Shown: one piece after another, positions 1-12,311 of the stretch
Layout of the letters: the number at the start of each line of letters is the position of its first letter
How positions within the stretch are numbered: the first letter of the stretch is position 1
NCBI GenBank assembly: GCA_900239685.1
Contig: OENT01000660.1
Span: forward strand, 1 to 64,000
Direction: 5' to 3'
DNA: 64,000 bases
Origin: Rotaria macrura
Taxonomy: Eukaryota > Rotifera > Eurotatoria > Philodinida > Philodinidae
Notes under the pieces: generated by a model
Seen by the model: the letters and a program-made list of their open reading frames with translations, nothing else
Databases searched by the model: none
What the model was told of the DNA's origin: nothing
Made by a program: the position numbers and the translations under genes

Positions 1-1653
1 AAACCTACGTTTCAGCACTGTACATTAAATATTGATAAAATTTCTTCGCGTTGTTTGTTTTTTAAATTTTATAGCAATGTGGTTGATACAGAACATAATT
101 GCAACTATATTAAATTTCATTGTGCTACATACTAGTTTTGTAAGAAAATACAACAAAAACTTGTGTTCAGTAAACTTTTAATGGAAAAATTCTATCAAAT
201 TGAAAAAATTATGATTAATTTTACACAATTCTGATCTTTAGGATTTCAGTGCTCCTTTATGCCAATCTTTTTATAGCTGAAAACATCACATAGAACCATC
301 GGAAAGGGCTCTTTGCTAAGCTTTACCATTTCCACTACTCGGTAATTCAATGACTTTCAAGTAGTCGAAGTTGAACCGAGCAACCAAAAATCGATGATCG
401 ATAGGAGGATGATTCCGGCTTTATTTTTGATGGGCCCCAATGAAACAGAACGAGAAAAAAATGTCTCATTCAAGTTTCCGCTGCTCATCGCATTCATCAC
501 AGGCGTTTTTGTGAACTATGCTTGAGTTGAATTCAAAAATCGATCTTCGTGTTGCTTTACTAAAATAAATACCATCATTGACTACTAAGTTAATTCAAAC
601 TTCAGTCACGTTTTGAAAAATCATTTTCTTAAATTATATCATTCATCTTTTGACTTTCCCTATGTTCATTAAAGTATTGCAAAAAACAGTTACAAAGAGA
701 TAAAAGTTTAAAGTGTAATATAATATGCACATGAAACTGTTTTAAAATATTTTCATCTTGGCTTATTATTGTCTTTTATTACCACAATAAATCATATTGA
801 ATGAGCATGAATTAATTCGTATTGAAATAAGATCGTTTTAACAGGACTCCAATGCATGCTGACTAAAAAAATGGTCGGATTTTAGCCCGAAATATGAACA
901 GTATTACTTTTATCTTTCAGAAGTTCATCTTTTGTCAAATTAAAAAAGGCGAAAGCTCTGTTCTGGCAGAGGTTGTGGAAAAAAGATTCTCTACGAAACG
1001 CTGTACCCAGCTACTCTTTGGAATAGCTTTTTTTTCACTGGTTTTTCACCTCAACAGTCCGTACTGAAATTCGGGGGTTGTGGCCAATGCTTGATTCTTG
1101 ATATAGTAAAAAGATTATGAAAAAAGAAGGAGGTAACAATTAAAAATGTAGTTGAGACCACGAGCATTACGATGATGCATTAAATGAATGTATTGGTAAA
1201 ATATTTTGCACCTAAAGAAACACCCAAATTTTTCGCAAAATTCTAATTTTCATGATTTTTAAAAACTGAAAAAAAATTTGTCATTTCCCATACTTAGGCG
1301 TTTATGAATTGATTGAAAAAGACTGATTGCGTTGAAAGTTCTGAATGTTTCATCGTATTTGAAGGTAGTTGACAGAGCCTGACAAGTTAACACCACAGTA
1401 ACCAAGAGAACTCTACTTACCTAGATCTATCCTTTATATTGAAGACGAAACCATTGAATCAAATGATCAATATTTGCGAAACATTTCACACATTAACTAT
1501 TGTATGTGATGCAGCGATCAAGAAAATCAGTGAGACTTTCGTCGTTTTTTCGCTCCTTTATTTCGATAGATTGAAGAAAAACCATGTGGCCAAAATGAAA
1601 ATATATTATCTGAGAAGAATTATTGAGTGCCTCTAGTGCCCAAAACTGAGTGN
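1..1653. other. Non-coding stretch, no gene seen
   Basis: AT-rich sequence without a convincing exon. The longest open frame (1439-1636) has a non-ATG start, no recognisable motif and no splice context. The stretch ends in an ambiguous base, N at 1653, which directly abuts the left arm of a large inverted repeat, so continuity between this stretch and what follows is not certain. Confidence 0.6.
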
Positions 1654-2267
1654 CTGAGCGATTCAATACCACACAGCGACATGAATTTCACTATGCTTCA
1701 CTAATTGTCTAACACCATTTAATCTTCATCTCACGAATGGATATACTAACAAGAAAAGACAAGTCTATTTTCTGCTCCGCAGTGTATGTCTGTCTCTGTT
1801 TCTAGATGCTCATAAACATCTCTTCCAGCGTAATCGAGAAATATAACTAAAGCTAGTGAGGGTAGAGTGAAATCTGATAAAAGTAACATGCCTCATTTTG
1901 TTGAACAGTAAGGTTTACTCTCAGTATTCTGATGAAAATTCGCTTCACTCTTATAAGTAAAATTCTAAATATAGAGAAAAAACCAATACTTATGTGTGGC
2001 AGAAGAAAATAGAATTCTTTGTGTGAATGTGAAGGTGACCAGATTTTTTTATTTTTTACGCTTTACTGTTAATAGATGGCAACCTTTCACGTTTTCTCTG
2101 CTGTTGACGTCAATCAATTCATTGAGTGAAATGTAAATAAAGGAGTTCCTACATCGCGACATGATTTTTGTCATATGCTGTTTCCCCGCTTCACGAAACG
2201 ATAGAATCGAAACATTTAAGCGATCGATCGATAGTGACACATCGATTTCATGATTTGGAGTAAAACT
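1654..2267 (+). repeat. Left arm of 614-bp inverted repeat
   Basis: Its reverse complement matches 3426-4039 over all 614 bases without a single indel. By eye I count five mismatches, three of them in the 25 bases nearest the spacer. The outer end is CTGAGCG directly after the N at 1653. No target-site duplication or transposon-type terminus is visible. The open frame at 2049-2240 (-) is simply the mirror copy of the one in the other arm and uses a GTG start, so it is not called as a gene. Confidence 0.93.
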
Positions 2268-3425
2268 AACGAATTCAGCGGAATGTTTTTCTTCTTACAA
2301 GTTTCATTAAAGATACGATGTTTGTCATGGGAGAGATCATTGAGATAAGTTAATAATGCATCTCTTACCGAGAATTTAGAAAGCTATTGGTGCATGAAAT
2401 GCAGACTATTCGAAATCGTTTTCTGTAAGACGAGGGATTTAGTTATTAACAGGTTAGATGTGCAGAAGTGTGTTTATTTGTGATTAAGATTAAGCTAAAA
2501 CTAAAGAGGAAATCGAATGTTTAGTTTCTCTTTAATGTTATGAAATCTTCACGAGTTACGTAGAGTAGCAATAAGCACATGGAAGCACTTTCATATTTTC
2601 AGCGCGATACAGAAACATTAAAAGTTTTAAGAACAACAATAGATGGCACCTACGCTCATTGTTTACTAATTGCGTGAAATTCAGTTGAAGGCAAGATTGA
2701 ATCAAGTGTTGACTTTTCGAAGTTGATGAAGCAAAAATTTCAATTAATATTTGCTTTTCTTTACTGAGACTGAAGAATAACGAGTAGCATTGGGATAAAT
2801 CTACATTACTAATATTAGTAATATGAATACCTACAGATACAGATGAAATATTGACTCCTTATTATAGTTCTTTTGTATAAGAAGGTACCAATGGAATGGC
2901 TCAGAGATGGACTGAGAAAGTCAGTAGGTTCTCCGTTCCATTTTCACCCATCGACACAATTTTTCTGTAAGATGACAATAATTAGAACCCCAGTGTTATC
3001 ACTCGAATGAATTGAACTTGAACTTTCTAGGAATGTTTTTATCGTTACATTTTAATGCTGTTTTTACGGAATGGCTTGTAAAATAGAATAAGAAGAATCC
3101 TGTCTTAGCATATTCGTTATGAGGATTCAATGCTCCGAAGGATATTTATTTCCCAATCCATAGGTTGTTGGAAAAAAACAACCTGCGATCTTTGCCCCTG
3201 TTGTCTGCAACTGATGGGATTAAAGGATTATAGACATTCATCACTATACAGTACCAAATTTTTGGTTAAGTCTCCAAATATAAAAAAATAGCTTGCTTTC
3301 TATCGTGAGGGTGAAGAATAAAGTTAATAAAATGTGTCAGGTCTTTCGTACAAACTTCTCTTTAGTCACGCTCACAAATTTTGAAAACAAATATTCTGCT
3401 GAAGACCACAGACATTTAATTTTTC
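2268..3425. other. Spacer of the inverted repeat
   Basis: 1158 bp of AT-rich, non-coding sequence between the two arms. No open frame with a motif was found. A short perfect hairpin lies at 3162-3184 (stem AGGTTGTT/AACAACCT). No transposase or other mobile-element gene is present. Confidence 0.6.
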
Positions 3426-4039
3426 AGCTTTACTCTAAATCATGAAATCCATGTGTCACTATCGATCGATCGCTTAAATGTTTCGATTCTATCGTTTCGT
3501 GAAGCGGGGAAACAGCATATGACAAAAATCATGTCGCGATGTAGGAACTCCTTTATTTACATTTCACTCAATGAATTGATTGACGTCAACAGCAGAGAAA
3601 ACGTGAAAGGTTGCCATCTATTAACAGTAAAGCGTAAAAAATAAAAAAATCTGGTCACCTTCACATTCACACAAAGAATTCTATTTTCTTCTGCCACACA
3701 TAAGTATTGGTTTTTTCTCTATATTTAGAATTTTACTTATAAGAGTGAAGCGAATTTTCATCAGAATACTAAGAGTAAACCTTACTGTTCAACAAAATGA
3801 GGCATGTTACTTTTATCAGATTTCACTCTACCCTCACTAGCTTTAGTTATATTTCTCGATTACGCTGGAAGAGATGTTCATGAGCATCTAGAAACAGAGA
3901 CAGACATACACTGCGGAGCAGAAAATAGACTTGTCTTTTCTTGTTAGTATATCCATTCGTGAGATGAAGATTAAATGGTGTTAGACAATTAGTGAAGCAT
4001 AGTGAAATTCATGTCGCTGTGTGGTATTGAATCGCTCAG
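3426..4039 (-). repeat. Right arm of 614-bp inverted repeat
   Basis: Mirror copy of 1654-2267. It ends 114 bp before the start codon of the multicopper oxidase and so covers most of that gene's upstream region. If the promoter lies here, a second, oppositely oriented copy of it exists 1.2 kb away with no gene attached. Confidence 0.93.
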
Positions 4040-4109
4040 AAAAGTGAAAGCTCAGTTACAAGTATAAGAGGCTATTGATAATCTCGGAAAGATCAGCGAA
4101 TATAACAAA

Positions 4110-4127
4110 GAAATTTTTTTTCTTTAG
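4110..4127 (+). promoter_or_regulatory. Splice acceptor in 5' leader (candidate trans-splice site)
   Basis: A pyrimidine tract followed by AG (ATTTTTTTTCTTTAG, ending 4127) stands 26 bp before the oxidase ATG at 4154. No matching donor with coding potential is evident upstream. Bdelloid rotifers add a spliced leader to many mRNAs, so this is read as a likely trans-splice acceptor; an ordinary 5'UTR intron is the alternative. Confidence 0.45.
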
Positions 4128-4153
4128 TCTATCCAACAGAGAAGTCGAAACAA

Positions 4154-5896
4154 ATGATGAAAGTCTCAGTGATTTTCCTGATCGTGACATTTACAATGGT
4201 AGTGCATGCCGCAACCGTTTCTAAGACATTGATCGTTGACACATTTGTGCCTTACTCAACAGTACAAAAAGCAATCGTTGCCATAAATTACAGCTATCCG
4301 GGTCCCCTGATCGAAGCATACGAAGGAGATACATTGGTTATTCGCGTCATCAATAAGCTTTCAATACCAACAACCGTGCATTGGCACGGAATGTTTCAGA
4401 AGGGATCACCAGATATGGATGGCGCGACAAGCGTTACTCAATGTCCTATTCCGGCTCATAGTGAAATGACGTACAGATTCAAGGCTGATCCTGCTGGAAC
4501 CGCATGGTATCATGGCCACTACTTGGATCAATATACGGATGGCCTTATTGGACCGTTGATTATTCGCCGACGCGTTGAACCCAATCAAGAACAGTATGAC
4601 ACTGAGCGTGTACTAATAGTATCCGATTGGTACAACGATGTAGCACGAACAAAGCTATCGCCTTGGTATTTAAGTGCAAATAATTCGGAAGGTTTCGAGC
4701 CCATACCTGATGCTATTGTAGTCAATGGTGCATTCTCTCAATCGTTGTTCGTGAAAGCTTCGAATGCAACGCGTATTCGTTTCAGAATCATCAATGCTGC
4801 ACCATTTTCCATGTATTCTATTTCAATTGATGGGTTGTTACTACACGTTATTGAACTCGATCAAACAGCTGTGGTACCATACGTGGTGTCGTCAGTAACG
4901 GTTAACGCTGCTCAGCGCGTCTCGTTCTACGTAAATCTAAATGAATTAGATCGGCAGTATGTAGCGCCTGGTATGCCATCGGCGACATCTGTTTACATTC
5001 GATTTCAAGTAGATCCAAGTATGTATCCAGTTGATATTTCGAGTTACATCGCTTCATATACAACTCGCCATCTTCCATATCCAATTTTTTTCAACCCATT
5101 GTACCTGGGTATTTTATCGATCGATTCAACTAATTCTATGCCTCCATATCCAGTCGATCGGGGCACTTCATCATCAACAACTCCAAATTCAGGAGACGAT
5201 GTTGATGTCAACCTGCTAGATGCTCGTCCATTCTTTCAAACAAGCAATCAAGTTTCGAATGCAACGCATTTTCTTCGTGTTGTCATTGCATTCCATGCAA
5301 ACGCCCGTAACATGAATCGGGGATATTTGAACAATGTTTCATATGGAGCTAATTCATTTAATGCTACCACAAAGTTACCACCTTCATGGAAAGGTATAAC
5401 ATCAGAGAGTGTCACGCCATTACTTTATCAGATGGCAACGAGACCTCATTTATTGGGCATTCCTTCTCCAAGCAACTCAACCAACAACTCATTACCGATT
5501 ATACAAAGCGACGGAAACGGACACTACTTGGTTCCATATCGAGCAGTGGTGGACCTGCTTTTAGAGAACACGGATGAAGGTGAACATCCTTTTCATCTTC
5601 ATGGTCACAGCTTTTGGATCATAGCAACTTCAGCGAATCCCACAGCTGAGCAATCATATTATGGAGAATATTTACAGCGGGACGTGGTTAGTATACCAGC
5701 TTCGGGCTGGGCCAAGATTCGATTTGTTGCTGATAATCCTGGTGCATGGCTCTTTCATTGTCATATTGAATGGCATATGGATGCTGGACTGATTCTTGCC
5801 TTTATAGTTGGTCCTAATGAACTTGTCGCTCAAGGCTTTGTGCTTTCAAACGCTCAAAAGCTTCCTTGCAAATCCTCGGCATATTCAAACGGTTAA
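4154..5896 (+). CDS. Secreted multicopper oxidase (laccase/ferroxidase-like)
   Basis: An intronless gene of 580 residues that would oxidise phenolic substrates or Fe(II) and reduce O2 to water. All four copper-binding signatures are present: HWHG (76-79), WYHGH (118-122), HPFHLHGH (from 478) and HCHIEWH (535-541), with Leu546 at the type-1 axial position, as in many laccases. The sequence after the first motif (QKGSPDMDG, TQCPI) is reminiscent of fungal Fet3/laccase. Residues 1-20 form a signal peptide (hydrophobic core, cleavage after VHA). There are many N-x-S/T sequons, and no C-terminal membrane segment is visible, so it should be secreted rather than a membrane Fet3. The length is normal for the family. 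Absence of introns in an intron-rich genome and the fungal-type motifs hint at horizontal acquisition; this is inference. Substrate (phenol versus iron) cannot be decided here. Confidence 0.93.
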   Translation: MMKVSVIFLIVTFTMVVHAATVSKTLIVDTFVPYSTVQKAIVAINYSYPGPLIEAYEGDTLVIRVINKLSIPTTVHWHGMFQKGSPDMDGATSVTQCPIPAHSEMTYRFKADPAGTAWYHGHYLDQYTDGLIGPLIIRRRVEPNQEQYDTERVLIVSDWYNDVARTKLSPWYLSANNSEGFEPIPDAIVVNGAFSQSLFVKASNATRIRFRIINAAPFSMYSISIDGLLLHVIELDQTAVVPYVVSSVTVNAAQRVSFYVNLNELDRQYVAPGMPSATSVYIRFQVDPSMYPVDISSYIASYTTRHLPYPIFFNPLYLGILSIDSTNSMPPYPVDRGTSSSTTPNSGDDVDVNLLDARPFFQTSNQVSNATHFLRVVIAFHANARNMNRGYLNNVSYGANSFNATTKLPPSWKGITSESVTPLLYQMATRPHLLGIPSPSNSTNNSLPIIQSDGNGHYLVPYRAVVDLLLENTDEGEHPFHLHGHSFWIIATSANPTAEQSYYGEYLQRDVVSIPASGWAKIRFVADNPGAWLFHCHIEWHMDAGLILAFIVGPNELVAQGFVLSNAQKLPCKSSAYSNG

Positions 5897-8800
5897 AGTC
5901 GATATTCTATCTGTGCCTAGACGACTGGTGACTTTGACGGATTCTTCTTGACAGATAGGTTGATCATTGTGATTGAGAAAAGGGAAATTTCTCCTTTAAT
6001 TTTGCACCCTTCTTCTTATGATTTCTTTTACAGCTAGTTTCATAATTACTAAAATACTTCGACTGTACTTCTGAGATCTTTGTCTACTTTATTGAAATTT
6101 TTTAAATTTACTGTCATCATTCACGAATATCCATTTGAAGATAGGAAAATATTTCCAAGAATTCATAAGGACAAAATCTCTTCGGCGTGTTTGATTTAAT
6201 GCGCCATACAGAAGATAGTTGCTTGTATGAAAATCAAAGCACTAAGTAGTTTGTAGATTGGTAGAATTGAAAGAAGTTCTTTTGAGTCATTGGGTATAAA
6301 TTTGTTTTTTAGCATTTTTGTGGTTCGTGATAGCAACAGATCAACGTGTAAAAAGACAGGGCGTCATTGAAATACAATTGGCTAGTTATATATCATAGCT
6401 GATTCATAGCTTTCACAATCGGTATGGACTGGATATTTTTTTTCTGATTTCCTATTGTATTCAAAGAAATTTAGGTTTTTCGGATGATTGTGAAGTTACG
6501 TGAATGATGTCTACTCGTACCATGAATTCATTGATAGGGAAATATACAGAGTCACTAATAAGCAAATGGAAGCTTGATAAGTTAAAACTAGTATGACGTC
6601 GGAAGATTTCTCGGCTTTAGTCACAATATTCAGAAAAAATGCTCTCCTCGTGAATGATTGACTCAATTTCGTGAGTACTCAACGTACAGAATGGCAATTA
6701 CATTACCTATGCATTAATTGATAAAGTAAAATAAAAATGTATTTAATTATTCATGATTGCGTGCTTCGGCCTTTTTCTTAAAATCCAAGTGACCAAAAAT
6801 GATTACAGAAATTCCCAATGATTTTCTCCCGATATATGATATCGACATCAATCTATTTTCCATTGGAAAAATTCCAATACTTTGGCTAGGAAGACATGGG
6901 TATATCTGCGGTTATGGTTAGTTGGTGTTGGTGAATAGATTGCCTTTATCTACATCTACCGACACACCAAGATCCTGAACAATTGACCTGATATTTTTCA
7001 ATTGAATAATGCCGAAGTGATTCTTACCCGTTTAGTGAAATTTAGTAAAGCTAGATTCGTTCTATCGTTCAGAATGATTTTTCATTGCAAATACATTTAC
7101 ATCTGAATCAATTATATTATATTAATTTCGAGAGTATTCGCATTTATTGTGTTGTGAATGTGCTATGTATTCAATCAAAAGCAAACAAAAAACGTATTAT
7201 GGAAAAAATCAGATTATATGAAGTCGAAGTTTTAGGAACCCATTCTAATCTGCTTGTCATGCAAGATGTAACTTGATTGATGCAGGTCAAACGGGACCTG
7301 TGTTTGATAGACGCTAGTAATACCGCTTCAGTTCTAATTTTATCTATAATGACAATCTAGTTTTACCAACTAGATTTTCATATTTTGTAGTATAAGTGCC
7401 GTTTTTATTCCATAATAGCAGCAAGAAAAACGAGAGAGAATAAAAAGGTACACAATAAACGTCAAAGAGAGAAGACGAAAAAGAAATACATGTGAAAATA
7501 ATTTCCTTTGTTCTATGAATCATAATTAGGAATGAAAACTGTTTCATTGGTAGACTACATACACTTTCATGTTTCGAAATCATCGAAGAAGAGGTTTTGA
7601 AGTTAAGTAAAATTTATTACCGCTATCAATGCAACTATGAAATTTAATACGATTTTGTCCTTTATTCGAATACTTTTAGTAACAGATCAATCTAACAAAG
7701 ACACGAAGAGTTCTGTGTTCACTTCTGTTATTTATTTGTTTTCAGTTGGATTGGTCTTGTTAATGACTGAGAGTATGTTATTTGTATGAGCCAGTGCATT
7801 ATTTGAATATCCTCAGCATTAGAAATTTTTCTCATCAAGTAATTAACTCGTATTTTCAATCAATTTTCTGTTTTGGAACCACCAGTGTGTTGCATATCCA
7901 ATATGTTTTCAAAAATTAGAAAGCAACACTTACATATTTATGTTAAAATAATTCAAACCTACGTGAAAAAAGCTACAAGATGATTTCTTAGTGATCGTTT
8001 ATTTTCTCTTCTTCTTATAAGAATGTATTCTTTCTAGATGGAAAATATCAAATGTTACCCCTCCATAGAGATTGGATCGGTTATTGACAAGAAGAAACAT
8101 TGGGATTTGAATTTTAAAATTTGAATACTTGATCATTAGATACGTCGCATATAAAATCAGTCTGCGAACCGTGAGCGTCGTTTATCGATGTTTAGTTTTG
8201 ATTGAAAAAGCACACAAGAATAGCCTTTGTTTTCGATAAAAAGCTTTCTATGATAAATTAGCAATAGAAAATTAAATTCTAGTAGAAAAGTATCGTGAAG
8301 ATTTCTATTCAATTTCAACAAGAACAAATAAAGTTAAGATTATCCAAGGACGGATTTTAACATAAAATCTAGAAGTTTATAATGATTGAAGAATCAGAGA
8401 GAAATAAAAACAAACAATATTAATATTATTATTGATTCATACGACGAAACGAATCTGAAACTATCTCTTGACATACAAGTCATTGGTTAGTATTCTCAAT
8501 TTTTCTAGTAGTAAGAAAAGAAATGAATTCGAGCTTTTGGATGTAAGCATTTGTTGAAATAACGACGCTGCTTATATGCACACACACGTAACCAATCAAT
8601 TTGTTGATCACAACATGCAGTAAAGTTTAAATATGTAACGGATTCTATTTAACTGGGCATTTTTTGGTTATAGATTTGTTTGGTGGTACTGAAATCTACG
8701 AGATCTTCATCGGCGAAAACAGATTATTTCACCCTTTCCACATAGGCAATATTTAACGAATTTTAAATCCATGATAGCATTGACACAAAAAGGCAGATAA

Positions 8801-9539
8801 GAAAAACACCGAATAAGCAAATCTGCAATACAAATGATAAGAAAAGAAAACTCTAGAATCACAAATAAAAAACTACATGAGAGAAAAACGTAGAAAATTC
8901 TTAGACAAAAAATGGTGATTCTTCATTTTCGAAACAATCAAAGTTTACTACAAATTTTCAAAGTGATTTGAGACACTTAAATCAACTATTGCGTGGATTA
9001 TGATTACTACTTTGGTCATACAAAAAACGGAAATAATTTTTTTTCTTATTGAATTTCTGTGTTTTACCGTCTACACATTTGTTTCTTCTACTTTTCCACC
9101 AAATCTTTGAGGAACATGGACCAATAATCTCTTATGAGAATTTATAAGGAATTTTCTTCTTTAAGCTCCAGGGGGTATGGTTTCAGAAAAAAAAACTTTG
9201 TCTTGTACTCGTTCAACTGCAAGAAAGACCAGTGATACTTGAAATCTAGCATGAGCAGATTGAAAATACCCGAATGTAACGAAAAAGAAGAACATATATT
9301 TTGATCGAGTAAGTCATCATCCGGTAAAGAATACAACCCATGTTATAAATACGTAATAGCACGAAAATATTTTTATAGGAGTTTTTCAATAAATAAACTG
9401 GATAACTTATTCAAATCGGCTAACTTTAAAGGTGATCACATCTTCTGGCATCCCACTGAAGGTTTCTACAAAAGGAAGAAAAAAGAGGAGAAGTAGGTTG
9501 GAAAAAGTGGACTGCACATTAAAAATGAGAAAAACAGAG
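5897..9539. other. Intergenic, no gene seen
   Basis: 3.6 kb of AT-rich sequence. Open frames at 7085-7276, 7344-7583 (-) and 9142-9336 (-) are short, low in complexity and without recognisable motifs or supporting splice sites. No clear AATAAA follows the oxidase stop within the first 150 bp. Confidence 0.5.
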
Positions 9540-9910
9540 GTATTATATTATGAGCTTTCGAAACTTTTTGAGACATTCACTTTTGCTTGTTTGTTCATCG
9601 ACAAAAAAGAACAAATTATTGACAATTCTTAATATCTTCAACTAATTGATTACGAAAATATGGACCGAGGCCATGTGAGATGACGTACGACATTTCCGAA
9701 TGTTGAACGGAAAATTTTTGGGCAAGTTTTGAGTCGGGAAAGATTTCACGAAATAGTGTACCTGTATTATCAAATTTTTGTATAGCTAAATCCATGCTGA
9801 ACCGACTTGAGTGCTCATAAAACTGCGGCCTTTGACACTTGACCATCGAATGACAATGATTTAGTGGGATCAATTAATTGAACAGTGTTTGTTGAAGTAC
9901 TTAATTATGA
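9540..9910 (-). pseudogene. Decayed hAT-like transposase fragment
   Basis: Read on the minus strand, three frames together give a recognisable hAT-type (ZMYM/BED-associated) transposase core. The frame from about 9905 reads SFDGQVSKAAVL, then a stop where the family has Trp, then ALKSVQHGFSY. After a frameshift comes a stretch with IFPDSKLAQKFS and MSYVISHGLGPYFRNQL (9616-9830). After a further stop and shift comes FFVDEQTSKSECLKKF at the position of the family's FDES region. At least two frameshifts and two stops make it non-functional. A possible N-terminal trace (FNPSWLNKYDRKW, about 10,100-10,145 minus) fits the start of such proteins but is weak. Family assignment rests on motif memory, not on alignment. 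Confidence 0.6.
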
Positions 9911-12311
9911 TGATGATGCTGTTATTGGATTAGAAAAGGCAAATCGCGCAATTTTGTTAAAGGATGTAAGTTCTTTTTGTGTTTTTCGTTTTGCATATGT
10001 TGTTCCATCGCTTTCTAACCTTTGTTGGGACTGTCTAAATCCCCTGTACGACTAAATGAACAACTGAATGTTCTTTTTGAGGTGCCTTGTTGTAACCAAT
10101 TTTTGACTAAATTTCCATTTTCTATCATACTTATTCAGCCATGATGGGTTGAAGTTTGTTTTGATGATTAAGCATCTGATGAAAAAGACTATGTAAAAAG
10201 GCATGCTTGAAGTATCCATATTATTATGAAATGTGACAGAACGAAATGAAAATGTATAGATGGCAAAAGGCACACTCATTCTTTTCATATGTTCATAAAA
10301 CTCCCTAGATGGAATAGAGTAGAATACTGCTGATGATTTCTAAAGATGAATGGACCAAATGATTATGGATAACTCATCCATGTTGAGTCTATTTATTCTG
10401 ACTTCTTAACTGTACAGAAAAAATAGGCCGAAAAGAGGAGTTTTCGAAGAAAAGAGACAGAATGGGATGTCAGCAACCTTATTTCTGGTTCCGTGAACAA
10501 CAAATGCCTCTATAATGTGAGCAACATAATCATTTTCTATAGCACATGTGAAAAACAAAAAAAACATGATATCATGTGTGTAATACATTGTGGTAAACGA
10601 CTATGGAATATATGACAAAGAGATGAACCGATTAAGGAAATTTGACTCAAATAAGCACACTACTTTTAACAATAAAGATGCTTCTTCTGGGATCTTTTCA
10701 TGTTTGTTTTTAACACATACTAATATCAAAGCATGTCAAGACGTGTCGATTTATATGGGATTCAAAATTTTGAATCGGAAGATTGCTGTATACACGAACA
10801 AATCACATTGACGAGGCTAAACGTGATTCAAATAAAATAATTTTAGGTTGCACAAAAGAAGTTTGAAACATCTCAAAAATTAGTACTTTCATGAATTGGG
10901 AAGTTTTGATTGGTCTTCATGTTGCTGCTCACATGAGAACGACTTTATTTTACGGATCATGTAAAATATACCATTCGCTTTTCTGTATTATGATTTTTTT
11001 AAACATGCTCCATACCAGCATGTGACTTGCCGAAATGAAACAGTTTTCAAAATATATTTAATGTTATTCCTTCCTACCGAAAATTCGTAGCGTATGTATT
11101 TCGATAGGTTTTACGAGCATTTATTATACTATAATGTGCGTGGATGTAGATTGATGTCGGTGAATGAAGATCATATACTAATCAAAGCAACCTGAACCCT
11201 CCATGTCACTCAATGAAAACAACAATTCCCAATAGTTCTATATCTTTCGGCAATTGACTTGAATTTATTTTTTAGAAATTGATTTCAAAATATGGAACGC
11301 ATGTATGATAGGCAACTGCGAAGAAGAGCTGTATCTTAGAATTTGTCATCTACAATATGCAGTCTGAAAATGATTCAAAGTCTCTATTATTTCATCAGAG
11401 TTGGTTGCACTTTTCAATCATCTCTTAATGAATCATATCAAATTTTGGTTCGTGTCCATCTTTTACAGAATACTATCGAATGAGTGTTGTTAGTCTTTCA
11501 TAGGTTTGGTGAAAAATTCAGAATTCATTTGTATTGAAATAATAAACATCAAAAAGATAGAAAGCAATACTATAGTGTCTGATTTTTTTTAGAGTTCTTC
11601 TGGTAAAAGCAAATATCTAATTGACGTACTATTTCCATAAACATACGTAGGTAAAAAGTAAAACAAAAGTATATCGATTCAAAGAGAACTTGATAGTCTA
11701 TGAGAATTTACATATGTTAGATGAATTAAATTTTGGAAACATTAAAAACTATATTAGATCTTAATTGCTGTCAAAGATGGATATTTTCGATGTATTCAGA
11801 TTATTTTTGATTTGAACACAGTGTTGAAATTTAAAGATCTATCGACTGCTACAGTAACTTTTTGAAAAATATCTTTTGATAAAAAGAAACACATTAGAAA
11901 TTTATTTCAGCTTTTACTTGTTAGAGGCACTTACATGTATGTTGATTTATATAGCTGTATCACATACGTGCACCGTACGTAAAATACAAGGTGAGAACGG
12001 CAGAAAAAATTACAATTGTTGTAAAAACACTGTTGTTGATGGTCATCGTCCTAGATGCTTCTTTGACGAATGAGACAACCACTTCGTACCTTGTCAAATT
12101 AGAGATGAACTGTTGCACGTTCGATGCTCGTTGGGTGTATACATTATTGAAGATCGTTTTCTTTTTACGATAAGGTTTAACACATAAGGTTTATTATAAA
12201 AAAACAATGTTTCGTTCAAATTTATTCATTCAAATATGAATAAAACAACCACAAGCGTTTCTTACAAATAAAACAAAATCATTTTAAAATAATGAAAAAA
12301 AACCAAATCAG
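9911..12311. other. Intergenic, no gene seen
   Basis: AT-rich with scattered short open frames (10052-10288 minus, 10590-10811, 11876-12173) that lack motifs; several begin with non-ATG codons. Apart from the possible transposase N-terminus near 10.1 kb, nothing is supported. Confidence 0.5.

Noticed and set aside
2049-3644. Identical 63-residue open frames in both arms of the first inverted repeat
   Set aside because: They are identical only because the DNA is duplicated. Both use a GTG start, and there is no motif or splice context.
1654-4039. The first inverted repeat as a transposon with long terminal repeats
   Set aside because: No target-site duplication, no conserved terminal motif and no gene in the spacer; an inverted duplication or assembly join fits better.
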